A stretch of DNA of 64,000 nucleotides. Source: Maricaulis sp. GTDB taxonomy: Bacteria > Pseudomonadota > Alphaproteobacteria > Caulobacterales > Maricaulaceae. The DNA lies in assembly GCF_015665295.1 (NCBI RefSeq), contig NZ_JADFAJ010000003.1, positions 124,001-188,000 of the forward strand, given 5' to 3'. The notes below the pieces were generated by a model. The model was not told the DNA's origin, ran no database searches, and saw only the letters and a list, made by a program, of their open reading frames with translations. This document shows, piece after piece, positions 27,073 through 34,593 of the stretch (positions are counted from its first letter, which is position 1; every line of letters starts with the position of its first letter). A program made the translations under genes and the position numbers.

Positions 27073-28904
27073 GCGACGTCTCCCAGGGCTTCCAGATGGG
27101 CTGAAATGCCCTCGATGATGAATTTCGGATTGGCGGCCATGCCGGCGTAATCGAGGATCGAGACCAGCTTGTGCTTGGGCGCATCGGTCTCGTTGACCAG
27201 AAGCGAGCGCAACTGGCCGTCACGGTTCTGCTCGACCACGAAGACCTCGTCATACTGGTCGATGAAAGCGTCGACCTCGGCATTGAAGGGGAAGCCGCGC
27301 ACCCGCAGATAATCCAGGTTCACGCCATTTTCGGTAAAGCGGTCGAGCGCTTCAAGGACAGCGCCATCGCAGCCGCCCACCGAGATGATCGCCCGCCGGG
27401 CATCCTTGCCACAGCGCGTGATCACCGGCGCTGGGACAGCATTGGCGGCGTTCTTCCACTTGGTCGTCAGCCGATCGAGCACGACCTTGTACTCCTCGGC
27501 ATCCTCGGTATAGCCGCCCTTCCAGTTATGCCCGGAACCGCGGGTGAAATAGGCGCCCTTGGGATGGGTACCCGGCAGGGTCCGCCAGGCGATGGCATCA
27601 CCGTCGCGGTCTTCGTAACGGTAGAATTTCTCGAGCGTCTCGATCTGGGCGGCGGTCAGAACCTTGCCGCGATCGGGCTGGTAGCTGTCATCCCATTCCA
27701 GTTCCGGGATCATCCAGTCATTCATGCCGATATCGAGATCGGTCATGAAGAAGACCGGGGTCTGGAAGCGCTCGGCAATATCGAAGCTCTGCACCGCCAT
27801 CTCGAAGCATTCCTTCGGATTGGCCGGGAAGAGAAGGATATGCTTGGTATCGCCATGGCTGGCATAGGCCGCCAGGGTGAGATCGCATTGCTGGGTTCGC
27901 GTCGGCAGGCCGGTCGAGGGGCCGGCGCGCTGCACGTCGAACAGCACCACCGGCACTTCGCCATAATAGGCAAAGCCGATGAACTCGCTCATCAGCGAGA
28001 TGCCGGGACCCGAGGTCGGCGTGAAGGACCGCGCGCCATTCCAGCCGGCGCCGATCGCCATGCCGATCGAAGCCAGCTCGTCCTCGCCCTGGATGATGCA
28101 GAAATTCTTCTCGCCGGTCTCCGGATCGACCCGGAATTTCTCGCAGAAGCTCTTGAAGCCATCCATCAGGGAGGTCGACGGCGTGATCGGGTACCAGGCG
28201 CCAAAGGTCGCCCCGGCATAGACGCAGCCCAGCGCCGCGGCCGTATTGCCATCGATCATGATGTGGCCGGCGGTCTTGTCCATCGGCTCGATGCGCAGCG
28301 GCAGCGGGTCGGGAAAATGCTCGCGCACATAGTCCAGACCCAGCCCGATCGCCTTCATATTGGCGTCGATGAGGTGTTCCTTGGTGCCGAACATCTCCTT
28401 GACCAGGCCGCGGATGACCTCGACATCGAGCCCGGTCAGACCGGCCACGGCGCCGACATAGGCCATGTTCTTCATCAGCACGCGGGTGCGGGCATTGTCG
28501 AAGGCGGCATTGACCAGGCGGGCCAGGGGCACACCGATCGCGGTGACATCCGCTCGGGCATGCAGGTCCGGCCTCGGCCAGGTCGAGTCATACAGGAGGA
28601 AACCGCCCGGCGAGACTTCGGCGAGGTCTTGGCGGTAGGTCTCGGCATTCATCGCGACGATGAATTCCGCCGTCCCGGAGCGGGCCATGTAACCGTCCCT
28701 GGTGAGGCGGATCTCATACCAGGTCGGCAGCCCCTGGATATTGGAGGGAAAGAGGTTTTTCCCCACCACCGGCACGCCCATGCGGAAGATCGCCTTCATC
28801 AGCAGGCCATTGGCCGAGGCCGAGCCGGTGCCGTTCACATTGCCGATCTTGATGACGAAGTCGTTGACCCGGACTTCGCCTGACACGTCCACGAGATCCT
28901 TCAT
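27069..28904 (-). CDS. korA: 2-oxoacid:ferredoxin oxidoreductase, fused gamma-alpha subunit
   Basis: A 611-residue protein combining the gamma domain (about residues 1-185, IGNVNGTGSASANGLLMKAI) with the alpha domain (from about residue 200, GNTAAALGCVYAGATFGAWY, PITPSTSLMDG, GEDELASIGMAIGAGWNG). This fused layout is the usual form of bacterial two-subunit KorAB enzymes. It partners the beta subunit downstream, with an ATGA overlap at each end, so all three operon products are translationally coupled. The ATG at 28904 starts the gamma domain directly. Confidence 0.93.
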   Translation of the reverse strand: MKDLVDVSGEVRVNDFVIKIGNVNGTGSASANGLLMKAIFRMGVPVVGKNLFPSNIQGLPTWYEIRLTRDGYMARSGTAEFIVAMNAETYRQDLAEVSPGGFLLYDSTWPRPDLHARADVTAIGVPLARLVNAAFDNARTRVLMKNMAYVGAVAGLTGLDVEVIRGLVKEMFGTKEHLIDANMKAIGLGLDYVREHFPDPLPLRIEPMDKTAGHIMIDGNTAAALGCVYAGATFGAWYPITPSTSLMDGFKSFCEKFRVDPETGEKNFCIIQGEDELASIGMAIGAGWNGARSFTPTSGPGISLMSEFIGFAYYGEVPVVLFDVQRAGPSTGLPTRTQQCDLTLAAYASHGDTKHILLFPANPKECFEMAVQSFDIAERFQTPVFFMTDLDIGMNDWMIPELEWDDSYQPDRGKVLTAAQIETLEKFYRYEDRDGDAIAWRTLPGTHPKGAYFTRGSGHNWKGGYTEDAEEYKVVLDRLTTKWKNAANAVPAPVITRCGKDARRAIISVGGCDGAVLEALDRFTENGVNLDYLRVRGFPFNAEVDAFIDQYDEVFVVEQNRDGQLRSLLVNETDAPKHKLVSILDYAGMAANPKFIIEGISAHLEALGDVA

Positions 28905-30697
28905 TCGGCAGCCACTTTCCTCGTTTCATCGTCGACATGCGGGATGAAGATGTCGGCATCCTGCATGTCCCAGGCCGCCGTCGGGCAGCGCTCGGCGCAC
29001 AGGCCGCAATGCAGGCAGAGATTTTCATCCTTGATCATCACCCGGCCGGTATCTTTCAGCGGCTCGGAGACAAACAGCGCCTGGTCCCTGTTGCTGGCGG
29101 GCACCCGCAGCGACTGGCGCAGCTCGGCCTCTTCGGCATTCGGCACGATCGACAGGCAGTCGACCGGGCAGATATCCATGCAGGCATCACATTCCTTGCA
29201 CAGAGGCGCCTCGAACACGGTCTGGACATCACAGTTCAGGCAGCGCTGGACCTCGGTCGCGATCTGCTCGGCGGTGTAGCCTGTCTCGACCTCCATCTTG
29301 CGATTGGACAGGCGCGCCGTGAGTTCGGCCAACGGCATCTGCCGGCGATGCTCGCCGGTATAGCTGTTGGAATACATCCACTCATTCACGCCCATCTTGG
29401 CGGATTGAAGGTTCACGCCGCGCGGCAGGCGCTGGTCGAGTGCCGTGCCCTCGCAATGCTTGTGGATCGAGATCGCCGCCTGGTGGCCATGCTCGACCGC
29501 CCAGATGATGTTCTTGGGGCCAAAGGCGCTGTCGCCACCGAAGAAAATACCCTTCCGCGTCGACTCATGGGTCTTCTCGTCGACGACCGGCACGCCCCAT
29601 TTGTCGAACTCGATACCGATATCGCGCTCGATCCAGGGGAAGGCGTTTTCCTGGCCGATGGCGAGGATGACATCCGTGCAGGGGATGATCTTGGTGCCGG
29701 CAATCCGGGTGTCGGTGATCCGGCCGTCCTCATCGAGCTGATACTCCATCAGCTCGAATTCCATGCCGGTCAGCCGGCCATTCTCGACCACGAAACGCTT
29801 GGGCGAGTGATTGACCAGGATTTCGACATTCTCGTCCTCGGCATCCTCGAGCTCCCAGGGGGAGGCCTTGAAGAATTGCCGCGGCTTGCGGGCCATCACC
29901 TTCACATCATCCGCACCGAGGCGCAGCGAGGTCCGGCAGCAATCCATCGCCGTATTGCCGACCCCGATGATCAGGACCTGCTTGCCGATCCTGTCGGTGT
30001 GCTCGAAGGCGACGCTTTCCAGCCAGTCAATGCCGATATGGATGTTGGCAGCCGCCTCGTCGCGGCCCTCGATCTTCAGATCCTTGCCCTTGGGAGCACC
30101 GGTGCCGATGAAGACAGCGTCATAGCCGCTCTCGCTCAGGGCCTTGAGGCTCTCGATCCGGTGGCCGGTCTTCAGCTCGACACCCTGGTCGAGAATATAG
30201 CCGATCTCCTCGTCCAGCACTTTTTCCGGCAGGCGGAAGGAGGGAATGTTGGCGATCATCAGCCCGCCGGGCCGGTGATGGGCTTCGAAGATCGTGCACT
30301 CATAGCCCAGCGGGGCGAGATCATTGGCCACGGTCAAGGACGCCGGACCGGCGCCGATCAAGGCAATCTTCCGGCCATTCGTCGTTGCCGGCTTTTGCGG
30401 CAGGAGATGCTTCACCTCGTCGCGATGATCGGCCGCAACCCGCTTCAGGCGGCAGATCGCAACTGGCTCTTCCTCGACCCGGCCACGCCGGCAGGCCGGC
30501 TCGCAGGGCCGGTCGCAGACCCGGCCGAGAATGCCCGGGAAGACGTTGGAACGGCGATTGACGAGATAGGCTTCGGTGAATTCACCTTGCGCAATCAGGC
30601 GGATATACTCGGGCACCGGCGTGTGTGCCGGGCATGCCCACTGGCAATCCACGACCTTGTGATAATAGTCGGGATCGCGCGTATCGGTCGGCTTCAT
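28901..30697 (-). CDS. GltD-like FAD/NAD(P) oxidoreductase with N- and C-terminal Fe-S domains
   Basis: A 598-residue flavoprotein. The N-terminal domain resembles that of glutamate synthase small subunit/dihydropyrimidine dehydrogenase (CQWACPAHTPVPEYIR, CDRPCEPACRRG). Then come the FAD motif (IALIGAGPASLTVANDL) and the NAD(P) motif (VLIIGVGNTAMDC). Near the C-terminus are a Cys cluster (CKECDACMDICPVDC) and a second 4Fe-4S motif (CLHCGLCAERCP). It most likely moves electrons between NAD(P)H and the KorAB enzyme or ferredoxin. The ATG at 30697 follows GAGGAG closely; the upstream extension is non-family. It heads the operon and ends in an ATGA overlap with korA. Confidence 0.9.
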   Translation of the reverse strand: MKPTDTRDPDYYHKVVDCQWACPAHTPVPEYIRLIAQGEFTEAYLVNRRSNVFPGILGRVCDRPCEPACRRGRVEEEPVAICRLKRVAADHRDEVKHLLPQKPATTNGRKIALIGAGPASLTVANDLAPLGYECTIFEAHHRPGGLMIANIPSFRLPEKVLDEEIGYILDQGVELKTGHRIESLKALSESGYDAVFIGTGAPKGKDLKIEGRDEAAANIHIGIDWLESVAFEHTDRIGKQVLIIGVGNTAMDCCRTSLRLGADDVKVMARKPRQFFKASPWELEDAEDENVEILVNHSPKRFVVENGRLTGMEFELMEYQLDEDGRITDTRIAGTKIIPCTDVILAIGQENAFPWIERDIGIEFDKWGVPVVDEKTHESTRKGIFFGGDSAFGPKNIIWAVEHGHQAAISIHKHCEGTALDQRLPRGVNLQSAKMGVNEWMYSNSYTGEHRRQMPLAELTARLSNRKMEVETGYTAEQIATEVQRCLNCDVQTVFEAPLCKECDACMDICPVDCLSIVPNAEEAELRQSLRVPASNRDQALFVSEPLKDTGRVMIKDENLCLHCGLCAERCPTAAWDMQDADIFIPHVDDETRKVAAE

Positions 30698-30769
30698 GCT
30701 CCTCACCCCGGGCTTGCACCCGTTCCGTATTATGGGCCGGCGACCGTCGAGGGCCGCAGAATTGCGTCC

Positions 30770-30800
30770 ATTCTCACATGGTGAACGCCGCAAGGGTCAA
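30770..30800 (-). promoter_or_regulatory. Possible promoter of the oxidoreductase operon
   Basis: On the minus strand TTGACC (30795-30800) is followed after 18 bases by TGAGAA (30771-30776), about 75 bases before the ATG at 30697. The -35 is good, the -10 weak. Confidence 0.35.
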
Positions 30801-30907
30801 GCGATTTCCCCTTTAAGCGACCGATTGCGCACGGCTTTGTTTGTTAGTGCGAAGCAAGTGCAAAATGGTGGCGGTAACGGAGGGGGTTGAGCATTTCGAA
30901 CCATCAT

Positions 30908-31040
30908 TTGTCATCCCGGCCGGAAGCCTGCGAAAGCAGGCTGCAGAGCCGGGACCTATACGCTCGGCGTGGCAATCATTGGTGGGTATGGGTCCCGGAT
31001 CTGCGTCCCGCTTCCGCGGGACCTCCGTCCGGGATGACAA
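30908..31040 (+). repeat. Palindromic intergenic repeat, copy 1
   Basis: 133 bases bounded by perfect 12-bp inverted termini, TTGTCATCCCGG (30908-30919) and CCGGGATGACAA (31029-31040). Inside is a hairpin (AGCCTGCGAAAGCAGGCT) followed by GCAGAGCCGGGACC, then a second stem (GCGTCCCGC..GCGGGACC). It resembles the small non-autonomous 'GTCATCCCGG' repeats scattered in alphaproteobacterial genomes. A related copy lies inverted at 31734-31852. Confidence 0.85.
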
Positions 31041-31095
31041 CGCGTTGGACAAGAAGTGGATTGCGCGCTTCGCCCTCCCGCACCAACCTCACCCC

Positions 31096-31725
31096 ATGAC
31101 ACGCCCTTCCCCGCTCCGGAACCGCGTCGCGCCGACCGGCGCGATCTGCGCCCATACCGCCCGCGGCACGCTGATGGGCAATCGTGGAATCCTGCATGAC
31201 GCGCAGCAACAGCTCGGCACGGCCCGCTGGAAGCACCAGGCCTGGGTCACCTGCACGCTCGCCTTCAAGGCGCGCCGCCGCGAACTGATGGCGCCGGGCA
31301 ATTACACCGAGCTCTTCTTCACCGACGAGGTCGTCGCCCTCGCCGCCGGTCACCGCCCCTGCGCCGAGTGCCGGCGCGACGATTTCAACCGCTTCCGGGA
31401 TGCTTTTGCCAGGGCGTATCCGGACTTGCCGCATCGCGCACCGGACATGGACAAGGTGCTGCACAAGGCCCGGGTGGTCTCGCGATCACGGGAGCAGGTG
31501 ACCTATGCGGCCGCACTGGCAGGCCTGCCGGAGGGCGTGTTCTTTCGGGCCGCGCCCGACGGGGAGCCGCTGGTGCGATGGCGGGGCAAGGTCTGGGCCT
31601 GGTCGTTCGAGGGCTATGCGGCCGGGCCGGATGCCTTGCCGGAGCGGGTAGAGGTGCTGACGCCCGAGCCGACGGTGAAGACGATTGCGGCGGGCTATGT
31701 GCCGGTGTGCCACGCCGCCGAATAA
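31096..31725 (+). CDS. Conserved-looking protein with a CxxC motif, function unknown
   Basis: A 209-residue soluble protein I cannot name. It has NRVAPTGAICAHTARGTLMG near the start, then WVTCTLAFKARRRELMAPGN, YTELFFTDEVVALAAGHRPC and AECRRDDFNRFRDAFARAYP. The GHRPCAEC segment looks like a metal- or DNA-related Cys pair, and the LMAPGNYTELFFTDE and CRRDDF segments look strongly conserved. The ATG at 31096 is used: upstream sequence is the repeat element and no ribosome site supports a longer form. The gene stands alone between two inverted copies of the intergenic repeat. Confidence 0.65.
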   Translation: MTRPSPLRNRVAPTGAICAHTARGTLMGNRGILHDAQQQLGTARWKHQAWVTCTLAFKARRRELMAPGNYTELFFTDEVVALAAGHRPCAECRRDDFNRFRDAFARAYPDLPHRAPDMDKVLHKARVVSRSREQVTYAAALAGLPEGVFFRAAPDGEPLVRWRGKVWAWSFEGYAAGPDALPERVEVLTPEPTVKTIAAGYVPVCHAAE

Positions 31726-31733
31726 CCCCCTCC

Positions 31734-31852
31734 CATTTTTCCCGGACGCGCATCGCGCGATCCGGGACCAACGGGAGACTCATCATCACCGGAAAGGCGA
31801 GTTGGTCCCGGCTCTGCGACCTGCCTTCGCAGGTCTCCGGCCGGGAAAAATG
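31734..31852 (-). repeat. Palindromic intergenic repeat, copy 2 (inverted)
   Basis: 119 bases bounded by perfect inverted termini CATTTTTCCCGG (31734-31745) and CCGGGAAAAATG (31841-31852). Read on the minus strand its first half matches copy 1 closely (CCCGGCCGGA, CCTGCGAAxGCAGG, GCAGAGCCGGGACC), but the outer bases differ (ATTTTT in place of TGTCAT). The pair brackets the 31096-31725 gene in opposite orientations. Its stem and A-run could also end the transcripts of the flanking convergent genes. Confidence 0.85.
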
Positions 31853-31871
31853 AGCGTCGGACAAGCGGCGC

Positions 31872-32807
31872 CTACAACTCATCCACCGAATGCTCATGCA
31901 CCCGCGCTTCCGCCTTCAGCCAGGCGATGAAGGCCTGGGCGTCCGGGCTGAGGGGGCGGTTGCGCGCGGTGACGATATGATAGGCCGAGCGGACCGGGGT
32001 GGTGCCGTCGGGGAAGAGGGCGACGAGGCGACCACTGGCCAGATCGTTCTGGACCAGGGCGCGCTTGGCGAGGGCGACCCCGCGCCCGGCGACGGCGGCA
32101 TCGATCACCAGGGCCGACTGGTTGAAGCGCACGCCTCCGGCCACATCGACGCCGCGCGCACCGCGCGCCTTGAGCCAGGAAGCCCAATCGGCACCGTCGA
32201 CCTCGGTTTCCGGTGAGGCATCGTGCAACAGGGTCTGGCCGCGCAAATCCTGGGCGCGGGTCAGCGGCGGGCCGTCACGCAGGAGGTCGGGCGAGCAGAC
32301 CGGCAGGACTTCCTCGGCCAGCAGGGCCTCCTCGTTCAGGGTCATGTCGCCGCCCGGTCCGTAGCGTATGCCCAGATCGGCGGCGCCGGCGGCCAGGTCG
32401 ACGCGCTCGGAGGTCGCGGCAATCCAGACCTCGATGCCGGGATGTTCGTCCTGGAAGCGGAACAGGCGCGGTGCCAGCCATTTGCCGGCAAAGGAAGGCG
32501 CGACCGAGACCGTCAGCGAGCGGCGATGGACGGGCTGGCGCATCAGGGAGACCGCGCGCTCGAGCGTCTCGAAGGCTTCCGATGCAATGCCCGCAGCAGC
32601 CCGGCCTGCCTCGGTCAGGCTCAGCCCCCGTCCCTGGCGGACGAAAAGCGGGGCGCCGACATGCTCTTCCAGCTGGCGGATCTGCTGACTGATCGCACCC
32701 GGCGTGACCGCAAGTTCGTCCGCCGCTCGGGCGAAGCTCTCAAGTCTCGCCGCGGCCTCGAAGGCGCGCAGGGCATTGAGCGGGGGCAGGCGTGAGGTCT
32801 GGGCCAT
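31872..32807 (-). CDS. LysR-type transcriptional regulator, GcvA-like
   Basis: A 311-residue regulator: winged HTH at residues about 8-65 (LNALRAFEAAARLESFARAA, ELAVTPGAISQQIRQLEE) and a periplasmic-binding-like effector domain after residue 90. The sequence style (PPLNALRAFEAAARL, SVAPSFAGKWLAPRL) is that of GcvA-type members. It diverges from cysG across 116 bases, the classical LysR layout, so it may regulate the sulfur assimilation operon, though a CysB-like effector specificity is not evident. No clear ribosome site precedes the ATG at 32807. Confidence 0.88.
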   Translation of the reverse strand: MAQTSRLPPLNALRAFEAAARLESFARAADELAVTPGAISQQIRQLEEHVGAPLFVRQGRGLSLTEAGRAAAGIASEAFETLERAVSLMRQPVHRRSLTVSVAPSFAGKWLAPRLFRFQDEHPGIEVWIAATSERVDLAAGAADLGIRYGPGGDMTLNEEALLAEEVLPVCSPDLLRDGPPLTRAQDLRGQTLLHDASPETEVDGADWASWLKARGARGVDVAGGVRFNQSALVIDAAVAGRGVALAKRALVQNDLASGRLVALFPDGTTPVRSAYHIVTARNRPLSPDAQAFIAWLKAEARVHEHSVDEL

Positions 32808-32923
32808 GGCTTGAGTTTAGTTTTTCTAACGTCAAAAGCCAATAATCGTCGTTTGTAATCGCTGCATCGAATAGAAATATTGAACTCGTCGCGCCACGAA
32901 GGCGCAAGATCGGACGAGTGACC
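32808..32923. promoter_or_regulatory. Divergent LysR/cysG control region
   Basis: 116 bases, locally AT-richer than the surroundings, containing TTTAGTTTTTCTAA (32815-32828) and GAATAGAAATATTG (32869-32882), both partial inverted repeats of the T-N11-A type used by LysR proteins. No confident -35/-10 pair is claimed. Confidence 0.4.
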
Positions 32924-34318
32924 ATGCGTGTTTTTCCTGCCTCCATTCCCCTAGATGGACAGACGGTGATCGTTGTCGGGCATGGCCCGATGGCCGAACC
33001 GAAGGCACGCCTGTTTGCGGCTTCCCCAGCCCGGTTGATCTGGTTCACCGGTGAGTCCAGCGATCCTGTTGCTTCGGATATTGCCCAGTATGCGAAGATT
33101 ATCCGCCGCGTGCCGACACGGCGGGACTTTCGTGGCGCGACATTGATCTTCCTCGCCGGTGGCGAAGAGCGCGAACTCGACAAGCTGGCCCGCTGGGGTC
33201 GCAGCCAGGGCGCGATGGTCAATATCGTCGACAGCCCGGCCGCCTCGGATTTCCAGACCCCGGCCATTGTCGACCGCGACGGCATCGTCGTCTCCATCGC
33301 CTCCGGCGGGGCCGCTCCGGTCCTCTCCGTCGATATCCGTGCCGCGATCGAGCAGGTCCTGCCAGCGCGTATCGGTGTCATCGCCGATCTCGCCCGCGAG
33401 CTGCGCGGCACGGTGAAGTCGGTCCTCACGAAATTCGACGACCGCCGCGCCTTCTGGGAACGCGCCCTGCGCGGCAAGGCCCGCGACCTCGCCCTCGCCG
33501 GTGACAAGGCCGGTGCCCGTCGCGAAATGCTGCGCGAACTGAATGGCGAGACGCCCGACCGCACCGGCATTGTCCATCTGGTCGGCGCCGGTCCCGGTGA
33601 CCCCGACCTGTTGACCCTCAAGGCCGCCCGCCTGCTGCGCGAGGCCGATGTCATCGTCCATGACCGCCTGGTCAGCGAGGGCGTGATGGATCTGGCCCGC
33701 CGCGACGCCCTGCGCATCAATGTCGGCAAGACGAAGGGCCATCACCCCGTCCCGCAGGAGGAGATCGGCGCCATCCTTATACGCGAGGCCCGCAAGGGTC
33801 AGCGCGTGGTCCGCATCAAGGGCGGCGACCCGTTTGTCTTCGGGCGCGGCGGCGAAGAGCTGGACGTGGTCCGCGCCGCCGGCATCGCGGTCGAGGTCAC
33901 GCCGGGCATCACCGCCGCCGTGGCCTGTGCGGCCTCGGCCGGCATCCCGCTGACCCATCGCGACCATGCCCAGTCGGTGACCTTCGCCTCCGGTGTGGTC
34001 AAGCAGGACGGGCCGGACGCCGACTACCGCGCCCTGTCCGCCGCCAACTCCACGACCGTCTTCTACATGGGCGTCGGCGCCGCAACGGACATCCAGGCCA
34101 AGATGATCGCCGCCGGACGGGATCCCGCGACGCCGGTTGCCCTGATCGAGAACGGCACGCTGGACTCGGAGCGCCGCATTTTCGGCACGCTCGGCGATCT
34201 CGCCGGCCTGGTGAAGCGCGAAGCCATTTCCGGGCCCACCATCATGATTGTCGGCGAAGTCGCCGGCACCGCCATCAGCCAGGCCGCCACAACGATCGGC
34301 CAGGAGCAATTCGCATGA
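32924..34318 (+). CDS. cysG: Siroheme synthase (precorrin-2 dehydrogenase/ferrochelatase plus uroporphyrinogen-III methyltransferase)
   Basis: A 464-residue multifunctional enzyme making siroheme for sulfite reductase. Residues about 1-200 are the NAD-dependent dehydrogenase/ferrochelatase part (MRVFPASIPLDGQTVIVVGH); residues about 215-460 are the SAM-dependent methyltransferase (VHLVGAGPGDPDLLTLKAAR, VRIKGGDPFVFGRGGEE, VTPGITAAVACAASAGIPLT). The ATG at 32924 lies 5 bases after GGACGAG; a GTG two codons earlier is possible. First gene of the sulfur operon; its TGA overlaps the next ATG by 4 bases. Confidence 0.95.
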   Translation: MRVFPASIPLDGQTVIVVGHGPMAEPKARLFAASPARLIWFTGESSDPVASDIAQYAKIIRRVPTRRDFRGATLIFLAGGEERELDKLARWGRSQGAMVNIVDSPAASDFQTPAIVDRDGIVVSIASGGAAPVLSVDIRAAIEQVLPARIGVIADLARELRGTVKSVLTKFDDRRAFWERALRGKARDLALAGDKAGARREMLRELNGETPDRTGIVHLVGAGPGDPDLLTLKAARLLREADVIVHDRLVSEGVMDLARRDALRINVGKTKGHHPVPQEEIGAILIREARKGQRVVRIKGGDPFVFGRGGEELDVVRAAGIAVEVTPGITAAVACAASAGIPLTHRDHAQSVTFASGVVKQDGPDADYRALSAANSTTVFYMGVGAATDIQAKMIAAGRDPATPVALIENGTLDSERRIFGTLGDLAGLVKREAISGPTIMIVGEVAGTAISQAATTIGQEQFA

Positions 34319-34590
34319 AAACCGTGACCGCCAACCGCCTCACCGATGGCCGCGTGATCTATCGCACCACGACCGGCCATTGGACGAGCGAACTCGCCGA
34401 GGCCGCCCGCCTCGACAATGACCAGGCCGATGCCGTGCTCGAAATCGCCTCGGACGAGAGCCATATCGCGGTCGGCGCCTATCTCATTGAACTGCAGGAC
34501 GACCTTCCCGGCGGTCAGAAGTGGCGCCGCGAGGGCATCCGGCTTTCCGGTCCGACGACCGGTTCCACCCATGCGCAAGCGACGGCCTGA
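34315..34590 (+). CDS. DUF2849 family protein
   Basis: A 91-residue protein of the DUF2849 family, commonly found between cysG and the sulfite reductase gene in alphaproteobacteria. Recognisable stretches are NRLTDGRVIYRTTTGHW and VGAYLIELQDD. It overlaps cysG by ATGA and ends 3 bases before the reductase start, so it is co-translated. A role in sulfite reduction or siroheme delivery is suggested by conserved context only. Confidence 0.88.
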   Translation: MKTVTANRLTDGRVIYRTTTGHWTSELAEAARLDNDQADAVLEIASDESHIAVGAYLIELQDDLPGGQKWRREGIRLSGPTTGSTHAQATA

Positions 34591-34593
34591 CCC

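Larger units (their letters stand above)
30698..31095. other. Intergenic region holding a promoter and a repeat element
   Basis: 398 bases without a gene. The left part (to about 30905) holds the likely promoter of the oxidoreductase operon; the right part is taken up by the palindromic repeat at 30908-31040. Open frames crossing it are extensions of the CxxC gene with no ribosome site and are repeat-derived. Confidence 0.6.

Noticed and set aside
30841-31095. N-terminal extension of the CxxC gene
   Set aside because: The added 85 codons cover the intergenic repeat element and the product is repeat-like; the start at 31096 is the family-like one.
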